Source: Eledone cirrhosa
Taxonomy: Eukaryota > Mollusca > Cephalopoda > Octopoda > Eledonidae
Direction of reading: 5' to 3'
Length of the DNA stretch: 64,000 bases
Assembly: GCA_964016885.1 (NCBI GenBank)
Contig: OZ024757.1
Coordinates: 20,934,239 to 20,998,238 of the forward strand
The position numbers and the translations under genes are program-made. Positions 63,388 through 64,000 of the stretch are shown piece after piece. The stretch's first letter is position 1; every line of letters starts with the position of its first letter. Under the pieces are notes generated by a model that saw nothing but the letters and a program-made list of their open reading frames with translations, did not search any database and had not been told where the DNA came from.

Positions 63388-64000
63388 TAGTGGTGGTGGT
63401 GGTGGTGGGGATGGTAGTGGTGGTGGTGGTGGTAGTGGTGGTGGTAGTAGTGGTGCTGGTGTTGATGATGGTGGCGGTAGTGTTGGTGTTGATGATGGTG
63501 GTGGTAGTAGTGGTGCTGGTGTAGATGATGGTGGTGGTAGTAGTGGTGCTGGTGTTGATGATGGTGGTGGTAGTAGTGGTGCTGGTGTAGATGATGGTGA
63601 TGGTAGTAGTGGTGGTAGTAGTGGTGCTGGTGTAGATGATGGTGGCGGTAGTAGTGGTGCTGGTGTTGATGATGGTGGCGGTAGTAGTGGTGCTGGTGTA
63701 GATGATGGTGGTGGTAGTAGTGGTGGTAGTAGTGGTGCTGGTGTAGATGATGGTGGCGGTAGTAGTGGTGCTGGTGTTGATGATGGTGATGGTAGTAGTG
63801 GTGGTAGTAGTGGTGCTGGTGTAGATGATGGTGGCGGTAGTAGTGGTGCTGGTGTTGATGATGGTGATGGTAGTAGTGGTGGTAGTAGTGGTGCTGGTGT
63901 AGATGATGGTGGCGGTAGTAGTGGTGCTGGTGTTGATGATGGTGGTAGTAGTGGTGCTGGTGTAGATGATGGTGGCGGTAGTAGTGGTGGTAGTAGTGGT
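63388..64000. repeat. GGT-rich minisatellite, 33/45-bp units
   Basis: Units GATGATGGTGGCGGTAGTAG-TGGTGCTGGTGTT (33 bp) alternate with a 45-bp form that carries an extra GGTGGTAGTAGT. Alternating GTAGAT/GTTGAT marks a two-unit higher-order repeat. The array runs off the window end. The long Val/Gly-rich frames are compositional. Confidence 0.94.

Overview
The window looks like gene-poor, repeat-dominated DNA from an animal with a large genome, most likely a cephalopod and probably an octopus. The evidence is several tRNA-derived SINE families with (GAT)n or (ATT)n tails, non-LTR retrotransposons of types common in mollusc genomes, very many (TA)n and (TG)n microsatellites, and no bacterial-style gene organisation. 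The organism call rests on remembered repeat sequences and is an inference. I found no host protein-coding gene, rRNA gene or intact tRNA gene in 64 kb. Every convincing protein similarity is to a mobile element.

Layout. 0.3-3 kb: minisatellites and microsatellites. 3-5.3 kb: a foldback repeat with a hammerhead-like core, a reverse transcriptase fragment on the minus strand and a SINE. 5.4-7.3 kb: a 31-bp satellite, then three units of one AT-rich family that carry hammerhead ribozyme folds, two of them as a near-perfect palindrome, plus a related foldback. 7.9-13.3 kb: SINE pieces, two satellites and anonymous sequence. 13.3-16 kb: a degraded LINE end and two more long foldbacks. 16-20.2 kb: trinucleotide and pentanucleotide arrays and a satellite grown from a SINE end. 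20.2-22.2 kb: a SINE next to a 5'-truncated LINE. 22.7-27.3 kb: a 4-kb satellite of 79/68-bp units. 27.5-31.6 kb: microsatellites, inverted SINE pairs and a LINE nested in a SINE. 31.8-33.3 kb: an old ~200-bp tandem repeat broken by insertions. 35-40 kb: an internally deleted LINE, a tRNA-Glu fragment, a piggyBac-type MITE and a four-copy SINE array. 41-43 kb: a frameshifted LINE. 44.2-48 kb: two satellites, one built from the SINE/LINE tail module. 48.9-51.1 kb: the best-preserved LINE, with an open 640-residue frame. 51-56.7 kb: SINEs, a Penelope-like GIY-YIG fragment beside a perfect 50-bp palindrome, and a large foldback. 56.7-64 kb: a mariner-like MITE, trinucleotide arrays, a 3-kb satellite of 74-bp units and a GGT-rich minisatellite.

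How the parts relate. SINE family 1 and the LINE family share the 3' tail that ends in (GAT)n, so these LINEs probably mobilise the SINE. A 48-bp module inside that tail occurs once to several times in dispersed copies and has expanded into a 1-kb satellite. Many LINE, SINE and foldback insertions start or end in (TA)n runs. The most unusual signal is the set of type I hammerhead ribozyme folds (short helix III, long helix II) inside palindromic AT-rich repeats. Six have an intact core and a compensated helix I, or nearly so, and one sister copy has a broken core.
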